NCBI GenBank assembly: GCA_949130485.1
Contig: OX422204.1
Coordinates: 5,518,015 to 5,582,014, forward strand
Direction of reading: 5' to 3'
DNA from: Agelas oroides
Taxonomy: Eukaryota > Porifera > Demospongiae > Agelasida > Agelasidae
DNA length: 64,000 nt
Part shown: positions 41,124 through 50,745 of the stretch, piece by piece
Layout of the letters: each line of letters opens with the position of its first letter
How positions within the stretch are numbered: position 1 is the first letter of the stretch
Notes under the pieces: model-generated
Told to the model about the DNA's origin: nothing
The model's input: only the letters and a program-made list of their open reading frames with translations
Database searches by the model: none
Made by a program: the position numbers and the translations under genes

Positions 41124-41693
41124 TAATTCTGGAGGTCGACTTGACTGACACTTGGTATAGGTTCGCACTTCGGCTCCAGGTCTGCATCCAGGCTTGCCTG
41201 CCACACACAGCTTCTTCCCAAGCTTTTCATATTTGCAATGCCTGAGTGTATATGTATCTTGCGTAGTTACTGGATTACTTGCTCTCTTCCTGGTGGTGGA
41301 ACAACCACTCTTGCACCCCAAAGTACACAAACATCCTGCACACTCAACTCTTGCCTCTTCCAATTCTGTTGCACTCCTCCCTTTGGCTCTTGAGAAAGCC
41401 AACCATGGAGCACAAATCTTCACGCTTGAGCCAGTACTGTGTCTTTGTTGGTCCAAGTCTTGATCTGGTTGGCTGTCTAAGGCGATATACAGTGTCCGAA
41501 TACTCCATGAGCAAGAGGAGGTTACCAGGAATTGGAATGACTGTAGGAGTCTGAGAAAGTGGTCTTGGCAACAGGCTGGGCAAGAAACAAACAAAATGCA
41601 CAGCCTGGTTCCCAGACCTCCGGCTTCAGATTTTGATTCCTTGCAGTACTCCAAAATGGCGAGGAAAAGCTTTGGAGATTGCCTCACATGCAA
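41124..41693 (-). CDS. Unrecognised Cys-rich open frame inside a TIR element
   Basis: A minus-strand frame of 217 codons spans 41040-41693; its last part overlaps the MITE at 40826-41123, so only the portion above 41124 can be original. The central part has a cysteine cluster, CAGCLCTLGCKSGC, then CKYEKLGKKLCV and GCRPGAEV, reminiscent of zinc-binding or CXC-type regions of transposon proteins. No known family could be named. It may be a remnant of the protein of the element at 39934-42000. Confidence 0.3.
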
Positions 41694-42000
41694 TGAATCA
41701 TGTCAGAGGGCAACACACTTTGCATTGATCACTTGAGTGTACCGTCAAAAACCGAGCTGTATTGACACTGCCACACAATCCACACATTCACGACAGTATC
41801 ACAACTTACACCTCTAGATAGAGCTTCCATCTGCCTAGCTCCTTTGAACCATCGACAGACTAGGAGTGAGTAGACTTGAGCTGCGTAGACAAGATCTTAA
41901 TACCCTTTGAACCTACACTTCAGTATGCATGCTCCACCCACACATGTCACGTGAGGGGGCATCAAACGACGTGAAAGTATTGAGACCCCTATTTAATAAG

Positions 42001-43296
42001 GTGCGCGACAGATTATAAATGGTTATTAAAGTGACGTAACCGGAAACGGTTTCAAACCTTGTGAACTATACCATCTTCAAAACGGATTGCACCAACTGAT
42101 AACATGTGGCCAAAATCTGTTGGTAAAGGGTTAAACTTTACAGTTATAACAGCAAGACAAAAAATCTACATGAGAATCAAAACAACAATTACAACTAAAG
42201 CTCACTGAAGCAACAAGCTGACATAAATACACTCACAAAACCCAATGACTGATGAAAGATGGGATGCCCCTTACCTAAGAGAGTCACGTGTCAGACTATA
42301 CAGAAAATATAAACAAAATGGATTACAAGGCAACACAGTGAAAGGAACCACATGGTACATCAAGCAACGTGCACCATGTCCTAGGGTTCAGAACCATGAA
42401 TGATAAGGGAAACCAAATGTACAACAAAGTAAACCACAAATGAACTGAGTACATAAATCAGTAGTAAGCTAGCAGCAGTATATTGGGGCAAAGCAACCTT
42501 TTGAAGGTTTGTGGCCAATGTCTCACTGCTAGGTGATCTGGGGGCATGCTCCCCAGGAACACTTTTCAAATTAGATGCCAGGAGATTGCTTCTGAAAATG
42601 CAGTAGTTTCTGCATGCAGGATATTGATAGTTGCTACATGCACACACAGTGAGGTAGTGCTTGCAGATTGTGTGTACCGTACTGTACGTAGCAGCTATAC
42701 TATGGATGGAAGGTGTGTTGGGAAATACTCCTGCAGCACCAATTTTTTTCAGAGATTACTTCTTACCTGTGGTTCTTGGCGTGTAGGATTCTGATTCGCT
42801 AGCCAACCACATGGCTGTGTTTGTCTCACAGCCAGACTAATACATGTAGTCTAGCTGTAGGCAACCTGTCACACCTTTCGCTTTGTTGCAGTGAACTAAA
42901 ATGGGTGTAAATTGCACAAAATGCTGACACAATATCGTGTTTTTTCAGGTTAGGAAATTGTGTTTGTACGGTGGTGTTTATCAGTTTCATTGATTGCCAG
43001 GCTTACTAGCTGCAACTGTACATGTCAACGTGGGCATGTGGAAGTTTGGTCCACAAAAATGTGGTTGGGCCAAAACCTGACCTGTCTGACCGCTTCCTAC
43101 AGACAAGCAGCATCACACAGCATGCCTGAGTGGCTGTGGAATATGAAGGTATAGCATTCAGTACAATCTGTGCAATGGTGTATAGAAGATAGTGAAGGCA
43201 GGTTGTTTTCTGCTGATTTTATGGTTTAGAACACTGTCATATTGTATATCAGGAATAAAGCAATACTGTATGAACACAACTTGTTCAAGAAGTGAA
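42001..43296. repeat. NLR intron; interspersed repeat copy 2
   Basis: From about 42735 to 43090 it repeats in order the words of 21740-22060 (ACTTCTTACCTGTGGTTCTT, GGATTCTGATTCGC, TTAGGAAATTGTGTTTGTAC, GGGCCAAAACCTGACCTG). GGGGGCATGCTCCCCAGGAA at 42540 is inverted near 32300. No gene recognised. Confidence 0.5.
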
Positions 43297-43555
43297 TACC
43301 GTATTTGCTCGATCAGATGCCGTGGCTACTATTTATTTCATCACTATGCATTCTTGTAACTACTGTACCTAGTCTTGTATTCTGTCTGTAAGTGTTCGAT
43401 TGCCGTTTGAGCAATGAGGTTCGTTCACGACTCAAACATTAGCCGTGGCTAGTATTCGAGAGCGGCGACTATTTCGTTCAGCAAGTCTGGAGGTGCGGCT
43501 ACAATTCGAGAGCGGCGACTAATCGAGGGCAGCATCTGATCGAGCAAATACGGTA
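43297..43555. mobile_element. TACCGTA-type MITE with exact 24-bp TIRs
   Basis: TACCGTATTTGCTCGATC... at 43297-43320 is exactly inverted at 43532-43555. The internal word ATTCGAGAGCGGCGACTA occurs twice (about 43453 and 43505). Length is 259 bp with no coding capacity. Confidence 0.88.
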
Positions 43556-43717
43556 ATTGCAATTGTGACACCTTGCGTGGGCGGATCAAAGAAGCGGGTT
43601 CTTCCCAAAATGTCAACTCCCAAAATGTCAACTCCCAAATATCAACTTCCCAAAATGTCAACTCCCAAAATGTCAACTCCTAAAATTTTGCACGTATTTA
43701 CTCAAGTATAACCTGTG

Positions 43718-43860
43718 ATAACCTGTCAGACTGTTCCACAACACTATACATATATTTGATCAATTACATAATCTATCATAACCTGTCAGACTGTTCCACA
43801 ACACTATACATATATTTGATCAATTACATAATCTATCATAACCTGTCAGACTGTTCCACA
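43718..43860. repeat. 60-bp tandem repeat, about 2.4 copies
   Basis: The unit starts ATAACCTGTCAGACTGTTCC and is repeated at 43718, 43778 and (partly) 43838 with almost no divergence. It lies between the left terminus and the FLYWCH frame of the MULE. Confidence 0.92.
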
Positions 43861-43992
43861 TACACTAAGTTTGATTAATATCAAAGAAGTACTTTGACCT
43901 TAGTCACTCATAACCTAGCAGAATCCTTGAGCCCTTATGGTATAAAAAGGAAATCGTTTTATCACAATCACCACATGCAACTACGTAGCACC

Positions 43993-44169
43993 ATGGATTG
44001 TGAATTTATTGAAACCCAGAAAGGAGGAAGAGCACTGCTCAGTGGAGGATACAGATATTTGAGAATTAGGAAGGGAAATGAAGGACGGGAGTTTTGGCGA
44101 TGCTGTCTCCGGACATGTGCAGCAAGGGCTACAACTGTTGGGGACACGCTAGAGGCTGTTAGAGGGTAA
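43993..44169 (+). pseudogene. MULE protein N-terminus: FLYWCH-type zinc finger
   Basis: From ATG 43993 the frame encodes FIETQKGGRALLSGGYRY, then EFWRCCLRTCAARATT, the FLYWCH pattern (F...L...Y.Y...W.C....C.AR). The usual final H-x-H (HSHAPN) follows in the same frame just after a TAA at 44167-44169, so one nonsense mutation cuts the finger. FLYWCH fingers bind DNA and are commonly fused to MULE transposases in animals. Confidence 0.8.
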
Positions 44170-44690
44170 CATAGCCATGCCCCTAATTCAGCTAAAAATA
44201 AGGCTGAAAAGGTGGTGGCTACAATGAGAAAGAGAGCTAGAGAAGAAGTTGAGACTGTCCCAGCCACATACATGGATGCTCTACAAGGAGTTGCTATTGA
44301 TGAAGACAGTGAAGCTGTTGCAGCTCACCTACCAACTCTCTCATCAATGAAGTCAGCACTCTACAGGAGCCATAAAACCAAGTTTTCTCCACTACCACAG
44401 ACACGACAGGATGTTATCCTGGAAGGAGAGTGGTCACAGACAACAACTGGAGCATCCTTTCTTGTGAGACACCAAGAAGATATCATCATCTTTGCAACTG
44501 AGAGCAACCTTAGGCGTGTCGCATGTGCGGATACACTCTATATGGATGGGACGTTCGAAGTCTGCCCATCCATATTCTATCAGATATTTACCATCCACAT
44601 ATTCAAGAATGGTCAGCAATTTCCAATGGTGTACTGCCTGCTACCTGGCAAGACCAGAGAAATTTATATACAACCGAACCTTCACATTGC
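44170..44690 (+). pseudogene. MULE transposase, N-terminal half with first catalytic Asp
   Basis: In the same frame as the FLYWCH segment this encodes a basic helical linker and then ADTLYMDGTFEVCPSIFYQI, holding the first catalytic D of the MULE DDE core, followed by FPMVYCLLPGKT. A frameshift between about 44655 and 44690 moves coding sense to the next frame; the stop at 44713-44715 is in the abandoned frame. Confidence 0.82.
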
Positions 44691-45348
44691 TAAAGGAAGC
44701 ATTGCAGAATGTTGACCTGGATCTCAATCCTCAACACATCATGTCAGACTTTGAACTGGCACTGATCCAGTCAATTCGCATCAACTTCCCTGCAACTTCA
44801 CATAAGGGCTGCTTCTACCACTTGAGGCAGTGCATCAGGAGAAAAATCCAAGCTTTGGGTCTCCAGCAGCAGTACTAAGATGATGCTGAACTAAGGAAAA
44901 TGATCTGCAAGACAACAGCAATCGCCTTTGTTCCAGTGCATTTTGTACGTGTGGCATGGGAGGGTATTGCACAAGAACTGGAAGAGATGGACAGTCTTGA
45001 TAATTTCAAGAACTACTTTGACTCCACATGGATGCGAGGCCAGTATTCCTTGCCACTTTGGAATTATTACTCTCATGATGGCCCACGTATCAACAATCGT
45101 CTAGAAGGCTGGCACAACAGACTAAAAAGAATAGTGAAGAAGCCTCACCCAAACATTTATGAGTTAAGAGAGAGCAGGCAGCCACTGAGGTGACTTACCA
45201 ACAGCTTGACACTGGAGCCAACCCTCCACCACGGAAGAAGTACAGGCAACTCGACCAGAGGGTTCAGCGTATCAAGGACAGAATGTCAGCAGGACAAGTT
45301 TCGATAAGCGAATACCTCGATGCCATCGGACATCTCATTGGCCTTTAG
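44691..45348 (+). pseudogene. MULE transposase, C-terminal half
   Basis: Coding sense continues with HIMSDFELALIQSI (second catalytic D) and KGCFYHLRQCIRRKI, then a TAA at 44876-44878. After that come VPVHFVRVAWEGIAQELEE and PRINNRLEGWHNRLKR, where the E probably completes the catalytic triad. A further frameshift near 45170 precedes a charged tail ending at TAG 45346-45348. The gene is degraded but the order is complete, so the element was once autonomous. Confidence 0.82.
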
Positions 45349-45525
45349 TTTTAGAAATAAGTATTAGTAATAGCAATACATGTACTTATATATGTGCCTA
45401 TATATGTACCTATATATGCTATTCATGAATACATAATAAAAATTTGAAAGTTGACATTTTGGGAAGTTGACACTCTGGGAGTTGACATTCTGGGAGTTGA
45501 CATTCTGAGACTAACTCAAAGAAGC

Positions 45526-46183
45526 CGCACGCACTTGAAGGAAGCAAGATCCCACTTTGCCTGAGAACCGTGCTTTAAATACGTGTGCATGAAGAGTGCT
45601 TTAAGCAGGTGTGAAGCATGTTTTAACTGGGTGTGAACGGTACAATTAACTCAACATTGCTTGTACATGGACAGTCCAGTATATATGAAGCATAGCTATA
45701 TGACACGGAATCCATGCATGAAGCATCAAGACAAAGAAAAAGGCGGCTTGCGTACTCCCTGTACAGCGCTATGCAAATTTGTTAGTGGTGCTATACAGCG
45801 GACTTTTGAATACACTTTCATTTCGACTACAGCCTCGCACAGCAAGCAGCAATGTTGTCAACGCCTGCGACCTAGGAACTCACGCGTACATGCATGTGAG
45901 GTGCGTAAAAATGTTAGTTTTGCTTCGTTCGGGCCAAAAAACTTAGTTCTTTATTCTTGCTTGTATTGTTCGATTTAGGACGACAAAATCTGTCATCGCT
46001 GAAAGCTGAACAGCCTAGCAGTGAGTAAATAAAGCTACAGATCGAGCCACAGCAGCTAAGCTTGATTTGAATTGAGAAGCCAGCAAAACACATTTACATG
46101 ACGTCACGAATGGCAACAACTGTGTTTGACATCATTTGCTTAGCAAACAGTGACACAAAACACTTATATCCCGCCTACTCGGG
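45526..46183. other. NLR intron, no recognised gene
   Basis: A 105-codon frame at 45661-45978 has no domain. No repeat other than short words. Confidence 0.35.
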
Positions 46184-46228
46184 ATGTATCCGGTTTAAAT
46201 TGCTCCGCCCAATTTAAACCGGATACAT
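46184..46228. repeat. Perfect 19-bp-arm hairpin, 7-nt loop
   Basis: ATGTATCCGGTTTAAATTG is exactly inverted after the loop CTCCGCC. Compact enough to be a fold-back MITE end or a transcribed hairpin. Confidence 0.9.
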
Positions 46229-46518
46229 TCCTCATAGATGGGTTTATTCAAACCAGGCTTTATTTTGCTTGTGCACTTATGGCTCATGCATTTATAATGC
46301 AGTTATGGCGGAATTGTTTGGTAATTTATCCACCACTTAGTGAGCAACAATGCTTAATTAATTGCCTTATCTATTTCCCACTCTCCACAAGCTCAGGCAA
46401 TTTGACCAGAACAATGCTGTCATTGTTACATTTGTTTGCATATGCTTCAGAACAACTTGCATCAGCTCGAAATAATATGACAACTTTTCTGTCATGAGGC
46501 ACACAAGAGGAAAGTGAA

Positions 46519-46575
46519 GGCTGGCATTCACTTGGAATCAAACCCTTGCTTGAGCTACTGAGCTATAACCCGAAC
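46519..46575 (-). repeat. tRNA-like (SINE?) fragment
   Basis: On the minus strand, TAGCTCAGTAG (A-box-like) is followed after a short gap by GGGTTTGATTCC (B-box-like). The spacing is too short for an intact tRNA, so this is at best a deleted tRNA-derived SINE head. Confidence 0.35.
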
Positions 46576-47445
46576 ACATTCCAGATTGAGTATGCATAAT
46601 GTGCAGAGATATTTTACTCTGTTATCCTCAAGTGAAGTCTTGTGCATGCATGACAAGTCAGAGTGCATATATACATGTTCACAGACAGCAGAGGGCAGCA
46701 GGGGTTCTTATGATATTTTCGTAGTTGACGTATGGTTGTGTACAACAACAAATACAGATATTGATGGTACATATTGAAAACACAGCTATTTAATATGCAG
46801 GTACCACCTAGCTCATTCCTAAAGTATTCTACGTTATGTGGTAACTGTGCTGAATAGAATAGTTGTCAGTCTAATACAAGCAACATACACACATTCAGGT
46901 TATACATCGTTTGATAGCAGTGCAGTGGGGGGGGGGCTTGTTCAGCATCACCTAAGTTATACAGTCTGTTAAGTGTTTTTTCAGTATTCAGCGTAGTTAG
47001 GAAGTGGGTCAAGCTATTTGACAGAAATACATGGTGAATAAGCCCTGAATAAAGTACATAGAGACTAAGCAGGACTGGTAAGCAAGATGGTCAAGAGTAA
47101 GAGAGATTTTCCCGCTACCTTTGTGGCGTAAAGCTTAGATCACATGTAAGACTTCAGTCAACCATCGCAACTGCCTGGGAAATGATCGAAGCACTTTAGG
47201 CATTTTTACCAAAAAACTTGTTTTGTCAATGGAAGATGCTGTTTTGTCCCATGGTGATGCATCTGTCTACTTATGCATATCACATACACAAGGAGTGCCC
47301 AGTAACAGAATACATTTATGCATCAAAATTCTAAATGTTCTTGTGTAGCAGGAGTATTATTAAATCTAATATACTGGTGCTTGACATTGCACATTTTGCC
47401 TTTAATAATGTTTTTGCACTAACTCTGAAGTACACTCTTCAACAG
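46576..47445. other. NLR intron, no other feature
   Basis: Ends with acceptor CACTCTTCAACAG. A run of G lies near 46927. No gene recognised. Confidence 0.4.
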
Positions 47446-47529
47446 TCTTCGACATAATGCAATTAATGATGATGGAGCTACAGCTCTGAGTAGTGCTCTA
47501 ATGGTGAACAAGACCTTGAAAACATTAAG
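47446..47529 (+). CDS. NLR gene exon: LRR 7 (B type)
   Basis: An 84-bp exon, phase 2 in and out (TTCAACAG / AG|GTAATTAC). It encodes LRHNAINDDGATALSSALM then VNKTLKTLR, a B-type repeat more diverged than LRR 3 and 5. The previous LRR exon lies 13.6 kb upstream, so this intron absorbed most of the insertions. Confidence 0.85.
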
Positions 47530-47632
47530 GTAATTACTAAATTTTGTGAACCAATAATTAAGTTTTGTACAGCCAAAATGAATGAATTAATGCCCAATAG
47601 GTTGATAGGTGTTTGTCTATTCTCTATTCTAG

Positions 47633-47708
47633 GCTTCAAGACAACAGGCTTTCGACTCCAGTGAAGTGGCAGCTGTTCTCAGACTTCAAGAAAAGAGTCC
47701 TTCTCTGA
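47633..47708 (+). CDS. NLR gene terminal exon
   Basis: After a short intron (47530-47632) and acceptor TCTCTATTCTAG, a phase-2 exon encodes LQDNRLSTPVKWQLFSDFKK and then a TGA at 47706-47708. It begins like an LRR (LQDNRLS) and ends in a short amphipathic tail. In-frame continuity from the NACHT exon through all seven LRR exons to this stop is the main support for the gene model. Confidence 0.8.
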
Positions 47709-48062
47709 TTTTAGTCTTCCTAACCATACGTGTACTTCACTAGTGAACACATCATTCCAATGCTGTATATAGTGTGACAAACACTATATGTTTGCACATG
47801 TACTACGTATACAAATCTAGATATATTTCTCAGTATGTTTGTGCTCCACATAAACAGAATATCTGAGATTGATTGTGAAACCAATTGCAATCCAGAAAAT
47901 GAGCCGTACACACACATTATTCAATCATCATCAGTGCTCATCAAAACTAAATTCCGAGGCAATTTAGTCGATGAAGGTGAAATAGCCCAGGGCACTTCTG
48001 ATCCATGCAGAAGTAGAAGTTTGGGATGACTAGCTACATAAATCAGAATACTATTATAACAT
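47709..48062. other. 3' flank of the NLR gene
   Basis: No clear AATAAA found close to the stop. No gene recognised. Confidence 0.35.
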
Positions 48063-48497
48063 GCCGCGAGACCTGGGCCTACTCAACAAATACAGTCTTG
48101 GCCACTGTGGCGTTTGTGCTGCTTCTAGACGCAAGCTTGCTTTCACAAGCAAGCATTACACACTACTCACAGCAACTGACGCTACAGCACTCTACAAAAC
48201 TCCTTTTTGTGTTTGTTTTTTTTTTGTTTTTTTTTTTAAGTCGATCTAAGCTTATTTTCAAAGTTCCGACCACCACATGAAGGGTACCGCCAGGCCACAT
48301 CTTAACTAACTCAATTATAAATGCATTATTGGATGCCAATGCCGACAGGAAACGGGGAAAATCCCCAATTTTACGGACAGTGAACGGTTTGAGACTCCCA
48401 AAATGGACTGTGTGCTAAAATTTTACAAGGACAAAGAGTTCTATCAGCTTGGATTCCAGGTTTGTTGACCTTAAAAATACAGAGGAGCGTGCCACCT
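48063..48497. repeat. 435-bp direct repeat, copy 1
   Basis: Starts GCCGCGAGACCTGGGCCTAC and ends GGAGCGTGCCACCT. It is almost identical to 49790-50224, with a handful of substitutions plus a poly-T difference. The two copies are equal in length and in the same orientation, like LTRs or a recent tandem duplication. No coding signal. Confidence 0.92.
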
Positions 48498-49789
48498 GAA
48501 GATGCTGCACATAACTGAACTATGAATATTCCACATGTCACATTTGTCAAGTCAACCCAATCCAGTGCTACCACAGAACAAACATGACACCATTAATCAT
48601 ATTCTTGAGGACCAATGAGTGGAATGTTACCTAGGGGTGCCACACAGAGCTAGCTAAATTCAACTAATTAATATGCATGAAGAGAGAGATTGCCTGACTT
48701 CCAGCCGGAATTTACACACCTTTAATCAGATTCATTGATCTCAATTGGGACATTAACAACCCTCACAAGTATCCAAGGAGGGTTAATGAGATTCATAGCC
48801 CTGTTCTGTTCGGGTTTGAGTCCATGAAAGGCTTAGGGCGTACTCATAAATATTCAACATCATTTACCCATTCCTTTCAACCCCAAACCAAGCTGCCAAT
48901 GCTTCAACAGAAGGTCAATAATGAAGCTCATGAGAGTCAACATACCCTAACCCTCCCACTGGACACCTGACTGAACCCAGGGTTGCTCATGGCTAATGCT
49001 GAGGTCTAGTTAAAGCCACCTCATTGATATTCATAACATGGACAGAAACACCCCAGATTTTAGAGCTTTGTCGGCCTTTAATTAGATTCATAGGCTGAAT
49101 TATGGCTAAGGGGGTTAGGGTGGTTAGGGTTAATGAAATTAGGGTTAGGGATTTTAGGGTTAAGGCAAGCTAGGGTTAGGGCTAGGGCTAGACTTAGGGT
49201 TTTAAGGTGGGACGGTAGTCACTCGGCGGAGGTTAACGAAAACATAAACCTGGGTTACAGTCAGGACCAGGGTTACTCCTAGTTTCAGGGTTAGGGCTTG
49301 CTTGTGGGCAATCTTGCTTTGCCTAATTTTAAAAAGGGTTTTAGTCGCTCATTAATATATTCATGAACCCAAAATTGCCACTCGATGGATGCATCTACAC
49401 ACTCACTGTAGGTAGCGTCCTAACCACCAATGTATCTCAAATCAATCTGTGTTGGCTTTTGTTCAGACCTACTCTCAAACTCAGGCTAGACTCATGTTTG
49501 TCACTACTCTTGGAGTGGACAACTTTGACTGCACCAAAATGAATGCACATTTTGAAAAATTCACAGCTTGTCTACGGGAGGGGCTCATTCACGAGTGGCA
49601 GCAAGCATTACTAGCCCCACCTCTCCCCCTTATGTCGCTAAACAACTCACGGCTCTGTTCCACACACAGCCACCGTACAGCTCCCTTGGCTTGGCTGTAT
49701 CGCACCAGCGGTAAATTGCGTATTGTAGTTAAAGCCCAGCCCAGCACTTGAAGCACCTGGCCACCGTCACCAACTAGGCTAGGCATACG
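48498..49789. other. Interior between direct repeats, with telomere-like patch
   Basis: Contains imperfect TTAGGG repeats at about 49109-49200 (GGGGGTTAGGGTGGTTAGGG and onward) and isolated CCCTAACCCTCCC near 48946. The 100-codon frame at 49449-49751 has no domain. No tRNA-complementary primer site or polypurine tract could be identified confidently. Confidence 0.6.
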
Positions 49790-50224
49790 GCCGCGAGACC
49801 TGGGCCTACTCAACAAATACAGTCTTGGCCACTGTGGCGTTTGTGCTGCTTCTAGACGCAAGCTTGCTTTCACAAGCAAGCATTACACACTACTCACAGC
49901 AACTGACGCTACAGCACTCTACAAAACTCCTTTTTGTGTTTGTTTGTTTTTTTTTTTTTTTTTTAAGTCGATATAAGCTTATTTTCAAAGTTCCGACCAC
50001 CACATGAAGGGTACCGCCAGGCCACATCTTAACTAACTTAATTATAAATGCATTATTGGATGCCAACGCCGACAGGAAACGGGGAAAATCCCCAATTTTA
50101 CGGACAGTGAACGGTTTGAGACTCCCAAAACGGACTGTGTGCTAAAATTTTACAAGGACAAAGAGTTCTATCAGCTTGGATTCCAGGTTTGTTGACCTTA
50201 AAAATACAGAGGAGCGTGCCACCT
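49790..50224. repeat. 435-bp direct repeat, copy 2
   Basis: Second copy of 48063-48497. No matching short target duplication flanks the pair (AACAT before the first, TAAGC after the second), which argues against a clean LTR insertion. Confidence 0.92.
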
Positions 50225-50745
50225 TAAGCTACCCAAAAAACAGGTACTTTGCTGGTTAGGTACTCTCTGAACAATAAATTTGCTGCACCTTCCATTTTCA
50301 TGCACTATTCTATTCACTATCAGACCATTGCATCTCTAAAACAAACTCTTACTTTAGTGTGCCGATCTTTGACCTGTTGCAAAGTAACCACCTGTACTTG
50401 CTTTCATAAGCTGGAACATAACAGTGTCTTGACAATCATAAGAATAACTCAACAAACTTTGATTGCATTATACACAAAAGATTCACAGGGGAGACCACTT
50501 TGGAGTGGTCATCTGTTTTATCCCAGCTGTTGTTGATGGTATTTTGAACAAATCTCCAGAGTATAAAGAAAGTAAGGGATCTGGCAAGGTTTCTTTGTGA
50601 TAGTCACAGACAAGATTTACTAGTTGATGCTTCTGTAAAGCAGGAGTTACTGGTATTCATAGGTCTCTGCACATAGCTTCAAGTTTTAATTTGCCGTTGT
50701 TCTTGTAAAGATGATGTGATTTCCATCTTTCCCTTTCCAATTCTG
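50225..50745. other. No recognised gene
   Basis: A 95-codon frame at 50249-50536 has no domain. No repeats seen. Confidence 0.35.

Larger units (their letters stand above)
39934..42000. mobile_element. Abutting TIR element (ATTTAATAGGGTCTC ends)
   Basis: ATTTAATAGGGTCTCATTAC and CTTTCACGTTGTTTCATG, CCCCCTGTCACATGA at 39934-40017 are inverted at about 41931-41998. It starts four bases after the preceding element, suggesting insertion into or beside it. The interior contains a 298-bp MITE (40826-41123) and a Cys-rich minus-strand frame (41040-41693). Confidence 0.65.
43596..45515 (+). mobile_element. Mutator-like element (MULE) with FLYWCH and transposase remnants
   Basis: TCAAAGAAGC at 43586-43595 is repeated at 45516-45525 (9-10 bp target duplication, as MULEs make). 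Termini consist of repeated ATGTCAACTCCCAAA units: five at the left (43605-43680) and four inverted at the right (45450-45510). Inside are a 60-bp tandem repeat, a FLYWCH zinc-finger segment and a MULE-type DDE transposase, all on the plus strand. Nonsense codons and frameshifts show it is inactive. Confidence 0.88.

Noticed and set aside
43605-43680. CRISPR-like regular repeats (ATGTCAACTCCCAAA)
   Set aside because: No spacers of constant length; repeats are inverted at the other end of a MULE and form its termini.
49109-49200. TTAGGG repeats as a chromosome end
   Set aside because: Repeats are short, imperfect and internal, with normal sequence on both sides; interstitial telomere-like sequence only.
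48063-50224. Clean LTR retrotransposon
   Set aside because: No target duplication, no coding interior and no confident primer-binding site; recorded as direct repeats instead.
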